Source: Urechidicola vernalis (GTDB taxonomy: Bacteria; Bacteroidota; Bacteroidia; Flavobacteriales; Flavobacteriaceae). Taken from it: a stretch of DNA of 64,000 bases. The stretch spans positions 1 to 64,000 of the forward strand of contig NZ_JAVRHV010000002.1 of the NCBI RefSeq assembly GCF_031846385.1, in the 5' to 3' direction. The position numbers and the translations under genes are program-made. Of this stretch, positions 17,215-25,889 are shown in pieces (the stretch's first letter is position 1; the number at the start of each line of letters is the position of its first letter). The notes under the pieces were generated by a model, which had not been told where the DNA came from, made no database searches, and was given only the letters and a program-made list of their open reading frames with translations.

Positions 17215-18657
17215 ATGTCTAAAAACACCACAAATTCACGCAGAAACTTTATTAAAGGAACTGGACTTGCGGCGGCGAGTTTTATGATTGTTCCAAGGCA
17301 CGTTCTTGGTGGAACAGGGTACGTTCCTCCTAGTGATAAACTAAATATTGCAGGAATTGGAGCCGGCGGTAAAGGTAGAAGTGATATTGCTTCATTTGCA
17401 AAAAGCCCTAATGTGAATATCGTTTCTCTCTGTGATGTTGATGATAGACAAGCCGTAAAATCTAGAGAATCTTTTCCAAAAGCAAGTTATTATCACGATT
17501 TTAGAGAAATGCTAGAAAAAGAAGGCAAGAATATCGATGCCGTTTCTGTTTCTACTCCAGACCACAACCATGCTGTGGCCGCTTATATGGCTATGCAAAT
17601 GGGAAAACATGTTTACGTTCAAAAGCCTTTAACTCATGATATTTGGGAGGCGCGTATGCTTACCGAAGCTGCTAAAAAATTTAAAGTAGTTACCCAAATG
17701 GGAAATCAAGGTGGATCTGGCGATGGAGTTAGAAGAATGAAAGAAATTTATGATGCTGGTTTAATTGGTGAAGTTACCGAAGTAAAATGCTGGACAAACA
17801 GAGCTATTTGGCCTCAAGCCTTAGAAACTCCTACTGTAGAACATAATACGCCTAATGGTTTAAATTGGGATTTATGGTTAGGGACTGCCGAATATAGAGA
17901 TTATAACGAAGCCTATTTACCATTTGATTGGAGAGGCTGGTCTGATTTTGGCACAGGTGCTCTTGGTGATATGGCATGCCATATCATGGACCCTGTATAT
18001 AGAATATTACCAATTTTATATCCTGAAACTGTAGAATGCAGTGTTTCCGATGCCTTTAAAGGAAAGTTTGAAACTGCTAATTATCCTAAGAGTTTCCCTA
18101 ATTCAAGTAAAATACATTTGAGTTATCCAAGAACAGACGGTAAAGGTAATATTAAAGTGTCTTGGATGGATGGAGGCCTTCTACCTGAGAGACCAGAGGA
18201 GTTAGGTGATGATGAAGCACTAGGAAACTGGGATGGTGGTGTATTATTTATCGGTACAAAAGGTAAGTTAATAGCTGATTGTTATGCTGAAAACCCTAGA
18301 CTTTTACCATTAAAGTTAAACGAACAACTAGAATTAGAAAAAACGATTGCACGTGTTCCTGAAGGACATTATTTACAATGGGTAAATGCTTGTATTGCAG
18401 GATATGGAAATGCAGAAACTAGTTCATCTTTTGATTATGCTGGGCCCTTTACAGAAAGTATATTAATTGGAAACTTAGCATTAAAATCTTATTTTGAAGT
18501 AGATCCAAATGCTAAGAATACTGGATTCTGGGGTGGTTCTAAATATCATGGAAGAAAACGACTACGTTGGGATGCACAGAATATGAAAATCACTAATTTC
18601 GACGCTGCAAACAAATATGTGAAACGTGCATACCGTGATGGTTATTCTTTAGGGTAA
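17215..18657 (+). CDS. Tat-exported Gfo/Idh/MocA-family oxidoreductase-like protein
   Basis: 480 residues. A twin-arginine signal (NSRRNFIKGTGLAAASF) directs folded export, so any NAD(P) cofactor would be carried out with it. A Rossmann domain follows (IAGIGAGGKGRSD, about 45-60), then the family motif VYVQKPLTHDIWEARML with lysine in the usual dinucleotide/active-site position, and the C-terminal beta-sheet domain (ALGDMACHIMDPV). Such proteins are common beside Bacteroidota sugar loci; some relatives (GH109) are NAD-dependent glycosidases, but I cannot assign this one. It stands between galT and the sulfatase cluster. Confidence 0.82.
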   Translation: MSKNTTNSRRNFIKGTGLAAASFMIVPRHVLGGTGYVPPSDKLNIAGIGAGGKGRSDIASFAKSPNVNIVSLCDVDDRQAVKSRESFPKASYYHDFREMLEKEGKNIDAVSVSTPDHNHAVAAYMAMQMGKHVYVQKPLTHDIWEARMLTEAAKKFKVVTQMGNQGGSGDGVRRMKEIYDAGLIGEVTEVKCWTNRAIWPQALETPTVEHNTPNGLNWDLWLGTAEYRDYNEAYLPFDWRGWSDFGTGALGDMACHIMDPVYRILPILYPETVECSVSDAFKGKFETANYPKSFPNSSKIHLSYPRTDGKGNIKVSWMDGGLLPERPEELGDDEALGNWDGGVLFIGTKGKLIADCYAENPRLLPLKLNEQLELEKTIARVPEGHYLQWVNACIAGYGNAETSSSFDYAGPFTESILIGNLALKSYFEVDPNAKNTGFWGGSKYHGRKRLRWDAQNMKITNFDAANKYVKRAYRDGYSLG

Positions 18658-18680
18658 AATTTAAGAATAAAAAATTATAA

Positions 18681-18713
18681 AAAAACTGGAACTCCTTGTT
18701 CCAGTTTTTTTTG
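18681..18713. terminator. Bidirectional intrinsic terminator between convergent genes
   Basis: The 9-bp stem AACTGGAAC/GTTCCAGTT (18684-18692 with 18698-18706) has T-runs on both strands. It ends the Gfo/Idh/MocA gene on the plus strand and the sulfatase operon on the minus strand. Confidence 0.85.
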
Positions 18714-20024
18714 TTAGTACTTAAGACTATTCTCGAATTCTTTGATAAGCTTTTTAAGTTTTTCAACTATTTCAGAGTGTTGCTTGGACACATCAGTCGA
18801 TTCTGAAATATCAATATCTAAATCATACAATGAAACAGGAAAAGAACCATCTTTCTTTTTATTCCAACCTCTAGCTTTTGCAATATGTAACTTCCATTTT
18901 CCATATCTTACGGCTTCCATTTCTCCATTTCTTCCGTAAAAAAATATGGGTTCATCTTGTAATTCTAACTTAGAAGGATTTGACAAAAACTTTTTAATAT
19001 TTCTACCATCTAAATTTGGCATTTCTCTAATACCTGCGATATCTAATAGTGTAGGAAATAAATCTAATGTAGAAACCACGGCGTTTATTACTTCATTCTT
19101 AGGGATATTATTTGGCCAAGAAATTATTCCAGGTACGCGATGACCGCCTTCCCAAGTTTCAGCTTTCATCCCTCTTAATGGTTTTGCAGAACCAATTCTA
19201 GGGCCATTATCTGATGTAAAAATAATGATGGTGTTCTCATATATTCCTTCTTCCTTCAAAGCCTTCACAATTTGCCCCATACTCCAATCCAATTCCATAA
19301 TTACATCTCCATACAAGCCTAAATCGCTTTTACCTTCGAATTTTTCTGAAACATATAAAGGTTCATGTGGCATATTATGAGCAACATACATGAAGAACGA
19401 TTTCTCTGTGTTTCTTTCTTCAATTTGCTTTACCGCCTCTTCTGTATACATTTTTGTTAAATAACGCTGATCTACTCCTTCTCCAATTATTTTTTCATTT
19501 CTGTAAAAGGGTAATGGAGGCGATTGAAAATCATTATGTTTATAGTAATAACTATCCATATCATTTGAATAAGGTACGCCATAAAACTCATCAAACCCCT
19601 GATTGTAAGGCATGTACCTTTCTTCATGTCCTAAATGCCATTTGCCTATTATTGAAGTTGCATAACCACCTTCTTTCAATACCTCCGCTAAGGTTATTTC
19701 TTCAGGTTCCAATCCATGTGTAGAATAAGGAGAAACAACGCCACTGTGTAAGCCTACTTTAATCGGATATTTCCCTGTAAGTAAGGCCGCCCTAGATGGA
19801 GTACATACATTAGCTGGTACGTAAAAGTTCGTGAATTTCAATCCTTCAGATGCTAAATCATCCAAATGCGGTGTTTCAAAACCTTCTGCTCCGTATACTC
19901 CAACATCAGCATATCCTTGATCATCTGTAAAAAAGATAAGAATGTTTGGTCTCTCAGAATTCTGACTGAAACCCACGCATTTAATGGCTAAGCAAACACC
20001 TAAAATTAGTAGTCTTATATCCAT
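18714..20024 (-). CDS. S1 sulfatase, arylsulfatase-A type
   Basis: 436 residues with an N-terminal signal peptide. The metal pair Asp34-Asp35 (FFTDDQGYAD) comes first, then the formylglycine motif CTPSRAALLTGKYP with Cys74. GKWHLGHEERYMPYNQGFDEF and FTSDNGPRIG supply further substrate-sulfate and calcium ligands. The CTPSR loop and the GFDEFYGVPYSNDM segment resemble arylsulfatase-A-like families, which often act on galactose sulfates; the substrate is inference. It is the last gene of a minus-strand operon, 2 bases after the previous sulfatase gene. Confidence 0.88.
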   Translation of the reverse strand: MDIRLLILGVCLAIKCVGFSQNSERPNILIFFTDDQGYADVGVYGAEGFETPHLDDLASEGLKFTNFYVPANVCTPSRAALLTGKYPIKVGLHSGVVSPYSTHGLEPEEITLAEVLKEGGYATSIIGKWHLGHEERYMPYNQGFDEFYGVPYSNDMDSYYYKHNDFQSPPLPFYRNEKIIGEGVDQRYLTKMYTEEAVKQIEERNTEKSFFMYVAHNMPHEPLYVSEKFEGKSDLGLYGDVIMELDWSMGQIVKALKEEGIYENTIIIFTSDNGPRIGSAKPLRGMKAETWEGGHRVPGIISWPNNIPKNEVINAVVSTLDLFPTLLDIAGIREMPNLDGRNIKKFLSNPSKLELQDEPIFFYGRNGEMEAVRYGKWKLHIAKARGWNKKKDGSFPVSLYDLDIDISESTDVSKQHSEIVEKLKKLIKEFENSLKY

Positions 20025-20026
20025 AA

Positions 20027-21328
20027 TTACTTAAATTTAGGATGGTCTTGCAATTCTTTTTTCAATTGGTTCCTAATCTTTTTTTCTTTTCTTGATAGAC
20101 CAGATTCCAACAATGGTTCTTTTTCCAACACATCGTTTTTCAAATTGTAAAACTTCCCATCTTGATACAACTTATAGTTTTCAGTTCTTGCAAATTGGTT
20201 TCTAAACTGATTTACACGTTTTCCCCATTTCGGATCGTAATGAACAAAGGCCGTTTCTCTAGTATCCAAATTATCTTGAGTAAGTACATTGTAAAAACTC
20301 TTTCCGTCTGATGTATTTTCTACACCCAAAACCTCGGAAAAAGTTGCGTAGAAATCACTGAATTCTATCAACCCTTTATGAGATTCTTTATTTCTGTTTT
20401 TTTCTGGCCAAGAAACTATCATGGGAACATGTGTTCCTCCATTCGTTGTGTTCCCTTTTGCCCCTCTAACGGTTCGCTCTTTGGTAGTTGAATAAATTGT
20501 GTAATGCGTCCCATTATCTCCTGTAAAAATTAATAATGTGTTTTCTGAAATATTATGTTCCTCCAATTTTGAAACAATTTGTCCAACAATTTTATCGGTA
20601 TATGCGACCATATCTTTAAAATAGGTGGTATCATTTTTAAATCGTTTTTCCTTCAATTCCCAATCCTGAGAATCTGGAGTAGGCACAAATGGATCATGAA
20701 CCAAAACCATAGGATAGTACACAAAAAATGGTTCGTCTTTATTTCTATCTATAAAATCTAAGATATAATTCGAAAAAATATCAGGGCCATAAGCATTCTC
20801 CTCTCTAGGTAATAATTCACCATTCTGATCTATTAAAGGATTTGCAAATCGCCCACCATCTTTCGCCGTTTTTGTCAACTGCCATAAACAATACTCATCA
20901 AATCCTAATTTATTTGGTTTACTAGAATCGTTCCAATCCTTAATTTCATTTTTATAAGCCAATCCGTTTAATTGCCATTTACCAGCAATACAAGTTTCGT
21001 AACCTGCATCCTGAAATAAATTTCCAAAAGTATATTCATTAGATCCTAAGTAGCCAAAATACTCGTAGTTACGATAGTTGTACTTTCCCGTCATTATTTT
21101 TACACGAGACGGTGTACAAAGAGGTTGAGACACGCAATTATCAAATCGGATTCCTTCATTTGCCAATTTATCCAAAACAGGAGTTTTGTACTCCGTGCTT
21201 CCATAAGTGCTCAAACATTCATAGCCCATATCATCTGCCATGATCAGAATTACATTTGGCTTTTTTACTAGTTGAGCAAAAATGAATTGTAAACAAAAAA
21301 CAAATAAAAAGAATAAGCGTTTCTCCAT
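20027..21328 (-). CDS. S1 sulfatase with GKWQ variant
   Basis: 433 residues with a signal peptide (FLFVFCLQFIFAQ). Metal aspartates are in MADDMGYECL, and the formylglycine motif is CTPSRVKIMTGKYN with Cys71. The usual GKWH histidine is Gln (AGKWQLNG), while FTGDNGTHY keeps the C-terminal metal residues. I believe Gln is normal in one S1 subgroup, so this is probably an active enzyme with altered substrate contacts. One base separates it from the upstream sulfatase. Confidence 0.87.
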   Translation of the reverse strand: MEKRLFFLFVFCLQFIFAQLVKKPNVILIMADDMGYECLSTYGSTEYKTPVLDKLANEGIRFDNCVSQPLCTPSRVKIMTGKYNYRNYEYFGYLGSNEYTFGNLFQDAGYETCIAGKWQLNGLAYKNEIKDWNDSSKPNKLGFDEYCLWQLTKTAKDGGRFANPLIDQNGELLPREENAYGPDIFSNYILDFIDRNKDEPFFVYYPMVLVHDPFVPTPDSQDWELKEKRFKNDTTYFKDMVAYTDKIVGQIVSKLEEHNISENTLLIFTGDNGTHYTIYSTTKERTVRGAKGNTTNGGTHVPMIVSWPEKNRNKESHKGLIEFSDFYATFSEVLGVENTSDGKSFYNVLTQDNLDTRETAFVHYDPKWGKRVNQFRNQFARTENYKLYQDGKFYNLKNDVLEKEPLLESGLSRKEKKIRNQLKKELQDHPKFK

Positions 21329-21329
21329 T

Positions 21330-22862
21330 TTAATCTCCTAGTTGCTTTATTTTAAATCTCTCAATTTCTGCAGGAGTGTGCTCTGATTTCATGATTGATT
21401 CAATCTTTTTAACAATATCTGGATTTGCATCAGCAACATCATTTAGTTCAACTGGATCTTTTGAAAGATCATACAATTCTAGTTTCATATTTCCTTTAAA
21501 AATATTCTTTCTGATTCCTTTCCAATCTCCCATGCGCACTGCTTGTTGACCTTGATATGCCGGAAATTCCCAATATAAAAATTCATGATTTTTTTGGTTT
21601 TTTTCACCTAATAAGGTTGGTAAAAAACTGAGGCCATCGATATCTTCAGGTACTCCTTGTTTTACCAACTCACCAAACGTTGGCATTACATCCCAAAATG
21701 CAGAAACATGATCACTTTTACTACCTGCTTCAATTTTTCCTGGCCAACTTACAATCATTGGTACCCGAATTCCACCTTCATGCGTAAAACCCTTTGTTCT
21801 TCCATAATCGTTCGAAAAAGGTCTAGCGCTGTTAAAATATTCTGCGTCTACACCTCCCAAATAGGTTGGGCCATTATCACTTGTAAACACGATTATTGTG
21901 TTATCATATAGATCCAAGTCTTTTAACTTTTGAACAATCTCTCCTACCTGATCATCTAAATAAGAAATCATTCCTGCATAGGCTGCATTTGGATATCTAT
22001 TAGGAAAATATCCGCGATTACCAACATACGGTTCTTCCTCTCCGAATAATTTCAAATACTTAGCCACATATTCATGTGGCACTTGCAAAGGTAAATGAGG
22101 AATTGGCGTAGCATAATACATAAAGAAAGGCGAATCTTTATTTTCTTCTATAAAATTAATTACTTCTTTCTGCATCAATGCCGGTGCATAATCAACCTGA
22201 TCGTATTTCTTATAACTTGCTAAATCCTTAATATCTGCACCCTCATCTAACTTTGTGTTTGGCGCAATTATATCGTTATTCAACCATACTTTCTCTTCAT
22301 TTTTCCACAAGTGTTTCGGATACAATTGATGTGCTTGTCGTTGACAATTATAGCCGTAAAAAAAGTCAAATCCATTTTTTGTTGGAATCCCTTCTGTAAG
22401 TGGTGCTCCAAGGCCCCATTTACCAACAACACCAGTTTTATAACCTGCATTGTGCATAACTTCTCCAAGAGTAACAGTACTATTTAAAATAGGTCTTTGG
22501 CCTTCTAAATTTGGGTCATTAACGGCCTTTTCAAAATCCCAAACATCACCTCTTTCTTTCCATTCGTCATTCCCTCTAATACGAGCATGGCCCGCATGTT
22601 TTCCAGTCATTAGCATATATCTTGCAGGCGCACATACCGGCGCACCAGAATAATGTTGCGTAAATAACATCCCCTCTCCCGCCAAAGCATCTATATTCGG
22701 TGTTTGAATTTTCTCCTGACCATAAACTCCTAATTCTCCATAGCCTAAATCATCAGCCAAAATATAAATGATATTTGGCTTTTGCTCTTCTTTTTGAGAT
22801 TGACAACTAAAGGCTAAAAAAGCCAATAATGCAAATACAAAATTTTTATATAATCTTTTCAT
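21330..22862 (-). CDS. S1 sulfatase, lipoprotein, S1_20-like
   Basis: 510 residues. The lipobox Cys20 (LAFSCQ) anchors it to a membrane. Motifs are LADDLGYGELG, formylglycine site CAPARYMLMTGKHAGHARIRGN (Cys77), GKWGLGAPL (Gly in place of the GKWH His) and FTSDNGPTYLGG. The GKWG form and the GKHAGHARIRGN tail match the group classed S1_20, in which 3-O-sulfated galactose or GalNAc is the known target; that specificity is inferred. The 62228 gene encodes a relative with the same GKWG form. It lies 2 bases downstream of the 22865 gene. Confidence 0.88.
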   Translation of the reverse strand: MKRLYKNFVFALLAFLAFSCQSQKEEQKPNIIYILADDLGYGELGVYGQEKIQTPNIDALAGEGMLFTQHYSGAPVCAPARYMLMTGKHAGHARIRGNDEWKERGDVWDFEKAVNDPNLEGQRPILNSTVTLGEVMHNAGYKTGVVGKWGLGAPLTEGIPTKNGFDFFYGYNCQRQAHQLYPKHLWKNEEKVWLNNDIIAPNTKLDEGADIKDLASYKKYDQVDYAPALMQKEVINFIEENKDSPFFMYYATPIPHLPLQVPHEYVAKYLKLFGEEEPYVGNRGYFPNRYPNAAYAGMISYLDDQVGEIVQKLKDLDLYDNTIIVFTSDNGPTYLGGVDAEYFNSARPFSNDYGRTKGFTHEGGIRVPMIVSWPGKIEAGSKSDHVSAFWDVMPTFGELVKQGVPEDIDGLSFLPTLLGEKNQKNHEFLYWEFPAYQGQQAVRMGDWKGIRKNIFKGNMKLELYDLSKDPVELNDVADANPDIVKKIESIMKSEHTPAEIERFKIKQLGD

Positions 22863-22864
22863 AA

Positions 22865-24328
22865 TTAATCTATCGATGCTTTTTTACTGTTATTAATTTT
22901 ATATGTTTTTTCTAAATCATTTGTTCTTACTTCTTGTAATTTCTTCTTTAGTTTTTTCTGAAACTTTTGCACCGTTTTTTGATACTCAGGAAGCATTGCT
23001 AGATTCATGTATTGCTTCGGATCTTTTTCCATATCGAATAGTTCTATACCGGCAGAAGCATCTTCATTGTACTGAATATATGCCCATTTCTTATTCCTAA
23101 GCAAAAATGTTTTTCCACCCTGAGTAACTGAAAAGGCCATGTCTCTTACCTCATGTTTTGGTTTATCTAGTGTTTTTACTAAACTCTTTCCTTGAATCTC
23201 CTCCGGGTACTCTAATCCTGCTAACTCAGATATTGTTGGATATAAATCCAGTAATTCCACAAAAGAATTACACACTGCCGGTTCTTTTCCTGGAACTTTT
23301 ATAATCATAGGAACACGAACTGATTCTTCATGCAAGCTCACCTTCATCCAAAAGTCGTGTTCACCTAAATGAAAACCATGGTCTGATGTAAAAATTACAA
23401 TCGTATTATCTTCTAAACCTTCTTCTTTCAAAGTTTTCAAAACTTTTCCAACTTGTGCATCCATAAAAGAAACGGAAGCATAATAAGCTGCCACGGCTTT
23501 CTTCTGTTGTTCAATGGACATTTTACCATTTACACTTGTTACATAATTAATCCCTCTTTTAGGAATATCGTCCCAATCTCCATCGACCTTTTTTGGTAAG
23601 TTAATTTGATGATGGTCATAAGGATCAAAATAACTCTTCGGTGCAACAAAGGGCACATGTGGGCGTACAAATCCAACTGCTAAAAAGAAAGGCTCATCTT
23701 TATGTTCTCTTATTAATTGTGACGCTTTCTCAGTAGTTTTTCCATCAGAATGAACCAAATCATCTCCATCTGCCTTTACAATGGTCATAACATTTCCTCC
23801 CTTACGCTCAATAGTTCCATCTGGATTTCCTTGAACCAATTCCGCTTCGCCTTTGGTTTGCCATTCATCACCTTGACTATTGAATTTCTCTGTCCATGAA
23901 GCTGGATCATCTTTTCCATCTGAACCTAATTCAATATCAATTGGAACACCCATATGATAAATCTTACTCACTCGTGCAGTATAATATCCATTATCTTTAA
24001 ATAATTGCGACCATGTTTTTCTGTTTGGCCCAATTTTTTCTCTACCACTCACATAACCATAAGTTTCCGTAGCACTTGGATAATACCCACTCATAAAAGA
24101 AGCTCTAGAAGGACCGCAAACCGGATATTGCGTGTATGCTTTTGTATAAAGCACGCCTTCCGATGCCAATTTATCTATATTAGGTGTTTGACATACTTTA
24201 TTCTCATAAGATGAAACGGCTGTCGCTGTTAAATCGTCAGAAATGATAAATAATACATTTGGCTTTTTTTGTTGAGAAAACGTTGCAAGCCAAGCAAAAC
24301 CTAGTATGAGTAGTGTGTATTTTTTCAT
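22865..24328 (-). CDS. S1 sulfatase, iduronate-2-sulfatase-like (S1_7-like)
   Basis: 487 residues with a signal peptide (LGFAWLATFSQ). Motifs are ISDDLTATAV, formylglycine site CGPSRASFMSGYYP (Cys71), VSKIYHMG in place of GKWHLG, and FTSDHGFHLGEHDFW. The SKIYH and SDHGFHLGEH forms mark the iduronate-2-sulfatase-like group. In marine bacteria this group also includes sulfatases for algal galactans, so the name does not prove a glycosaminoglycan target. A 91-base gap with a weak -7-like box (TATATTTA) precedes it, so a sub-promoter is possible. Confidence 0.87.
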   Translation of the reverse strand: MKKYTLLILGFAWLATFSQQKKPNVLFIISDDLTATAVSSYENKVCQTPNIDKLASEGVLYTKAYTQYPVCGPSRASFMSGYYPSATETYGYVSGREKIGPNRKTWSQLFKDNGYYTARVSKIYHMGVPIDIELGSDGKDDPASWTEKFNSQGDEWQTKGEAELVQGNPDGTIERKGGNVMTIVKADGDDLVHSDGKTTEKASQLIREHKDEPFFLAVGFVRPHVPFVAPKSYFDPYDHHQINLPKKVDGDWDDIPKRGINYVTSVNGKMSIEQQKKAVAAYYASVSFMDAQVGKVLKTLKEEGLEDNTIVIFTSDHGFHLGEHDFWMKVSLHEESVRVPMIIKVPGKEPAVCNSFVELLDLYPTISELAGLEYPEEIQGKSLVKTLDKPKHEVRDMAFSVTQGGKTFLLRNKKWAYIQYNEDASAGIELFDMEKDPKQYMNLAMLPEYQKTVQKFQKKLKKKLQEVRTNDLEKTYKINNSKKASID

Positions 24329-24419
24329 TCTCTAATTTAAAACCTAAATATACTTTAAATGATTTTTACTTATGCTTTAAATAGATGAATGTTGCATAAC
24401 ATTAGATATATGTTAATTG

Positions 24420-25889
24420 TCAATTCTGAATCCTTTTAATATTCAAATCTTTCGAAAGTTTTTCAACCACTTTAGGATGTACATCAGCGACATTTTCAAT
24501 TTCATTCGGATCCTTCTTTAAATCATACAAATCGTAAAAATCCTCCCCCTTTATTTTATAATGAGTTAATCTGAACCGTTCGGTTCTTACTGATGCTCCA
24601 TTACCAAAAAAACTATACACTTTATCATGATGTTTTTTAACCTTCTTAGTAAAAATTGGAGTTAAACTTTTCCCGTCCAATTCATAAGGAATTTCTAATC
24701 CAGCAACTTTACAAATGGTTGGGTACAAATCAACTGAAGATACAAGACCATCATAATTAACACCCATATTCTTTGCACCAGGGACTTTTATAATCAAAGC
24801 GCTTTTTAGAGCACTCTCAAACAAATTGTGCTTACCCCAAATAGACTGCTCTCCAAGATTCCATCCATGATCTCCCCAAACTATAACGACGGTATTCTCG
24901 TCTAATTCTAGAGCCTCAAGTTCCTCTAAAATTTTTCCAATTTGAGCATCTATATAACTCACTGAAGCATAATAGGCATGTTTCAATTTCTTCGCATAAT
25001 CATTTGATACTGGATTTTTAGCATTCGCCTTTTCCTCACCCAACAGATACTGATTAAATTCACCACTATTATTTGCTCCACCTCTTGAAGAATTCTTTGG
25101 TTGTTCTACATTTTTCGCTAACGGAATTTCATTTCTTTCATATAAATCCCAATATTTTTTTGGGGCATTAAAAGGTAAATGAGGTTTAAACAGACCTACT
25201 CCCATAAAAAAGGGCTGTTTGCTTCCTTTTAATTCTTTCAACTTTGAGATTGCTAAATCTATTGTTAATCCATCTGGATATCCGTAATCTGAAACATCTC
25301 CTTCTTCATACGGTTTTACTTGTTTTTTTCTACTTTGTCTATTCGAACCATCTGCATATGCAAAAAACGCATTCCAACCTGTTTCCCATTTTCCTGAATC
25401 AAAAAGAACTTCATCCCAACTATTTGGTAATTCCCTTTTATCGGTAACTTCATCTTCGTACCCATAAACAAATCCGTCCGCGGAGTGGCTAATTTTACCA
25501 ATGCCAACAGTGTAGTAATTGTTCCTTTTTAAATGCTCGATAAAGGTTTCTGGCTTTTCTCTCTTCTCATTTCCGTCCGCTATATCTTTTTCAATGATAT
25601 AATTTTTGAGATGTTTCTTTTTCTTAGGAAGCATTCCTGTTAGCATACTATATCTCGATGCACCACAAGTTGGAACTTGCACAAAATGATTATTAAACAA
25701 TACACTTTCTTCAGCCAGTTTTCGAATATTTGGAATTTGAATAACTTCGTTATCAGGGGAAATTACTTCTGCCCTTAAATCGTCAACAGCAATGAACAAA
25801 ATATTGGGCATTGCGTTGCTTTGAGCAAATGAAATCATTTGCAAGCAACATAAAACAAAGGTGAAATACCTACTGAGTCTTCTTTTCAA
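24420..25889 (-). CDS. S1 sulfatase, iduronate-2-sulfatase-like, TTG start
   Basis: 489 residues. The formylglycine motif is CGASRYSMLTGMLP (Cys75), with Ala where Pro is usual. Other motifs are AVDDLRAEVI, GIGKISHSADGF and WGDHGWNLGEQSIWGKH. The start is TTG at 25889: an in-frame stop lies three codons upstream, and the first ATG (codon 18) would delete most of the signal peptide. The gene overlaps the end of the glycosidase-like gene by 20 bases, so translation is probably coupled. It is closest in type to the next sulfatase downstream. Confidence 0.86.
   Translation of the reverse strand: MKRRLSRYFTFVLCCLQMISFAQSNAMPNILFIAVDDLRAEVISPDNEVIQIPNIRKLAEESVLFNNHFVQVPTCGASRYSMLTGMLPKKKKHLKNYIIEKDIADGNEKREKPETFIEHLKRNNYYTVGIGKISHSADGFVYGYEDEVTDKRELPNSWDEVLFDSGKWETGWNAFFAYADGSNRQSRKKQVKPYEEGDVSDYGYPDGLTIDLAISKLKELKGSKQPFFMGVGLFKPHLPFNAPKKYWDLYERNEIPLAKNVEQPKNSSRGGANNSGEFNQYLLGEEKANAKNPVSNDYAKKLKHAYYASVSYIDAQIGKILEELEALELDENTVVIVWGDHGWNLGEQSIWGKHNLFESALKSALIIKVPGAKNMGVNYDGLVSSVDLYPTICKVAGLEIPYELDGKSLTPIFTKKVKKHHDKVYSFFGNGASVRTERFRLTHYKIKGEDFYDLYDLKKDPNEIENVADVHPKVVEKLSKDLNIKRIQN

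Noticed and set aside
22865..25889. Iduronate-2-sulfatase-like proteins as proof of a heparin or chondroitin locus
   Set aside because: No polysaccharide lyase or GH88 is present, and this sulfatase group also includes enzymes for algal galactans.
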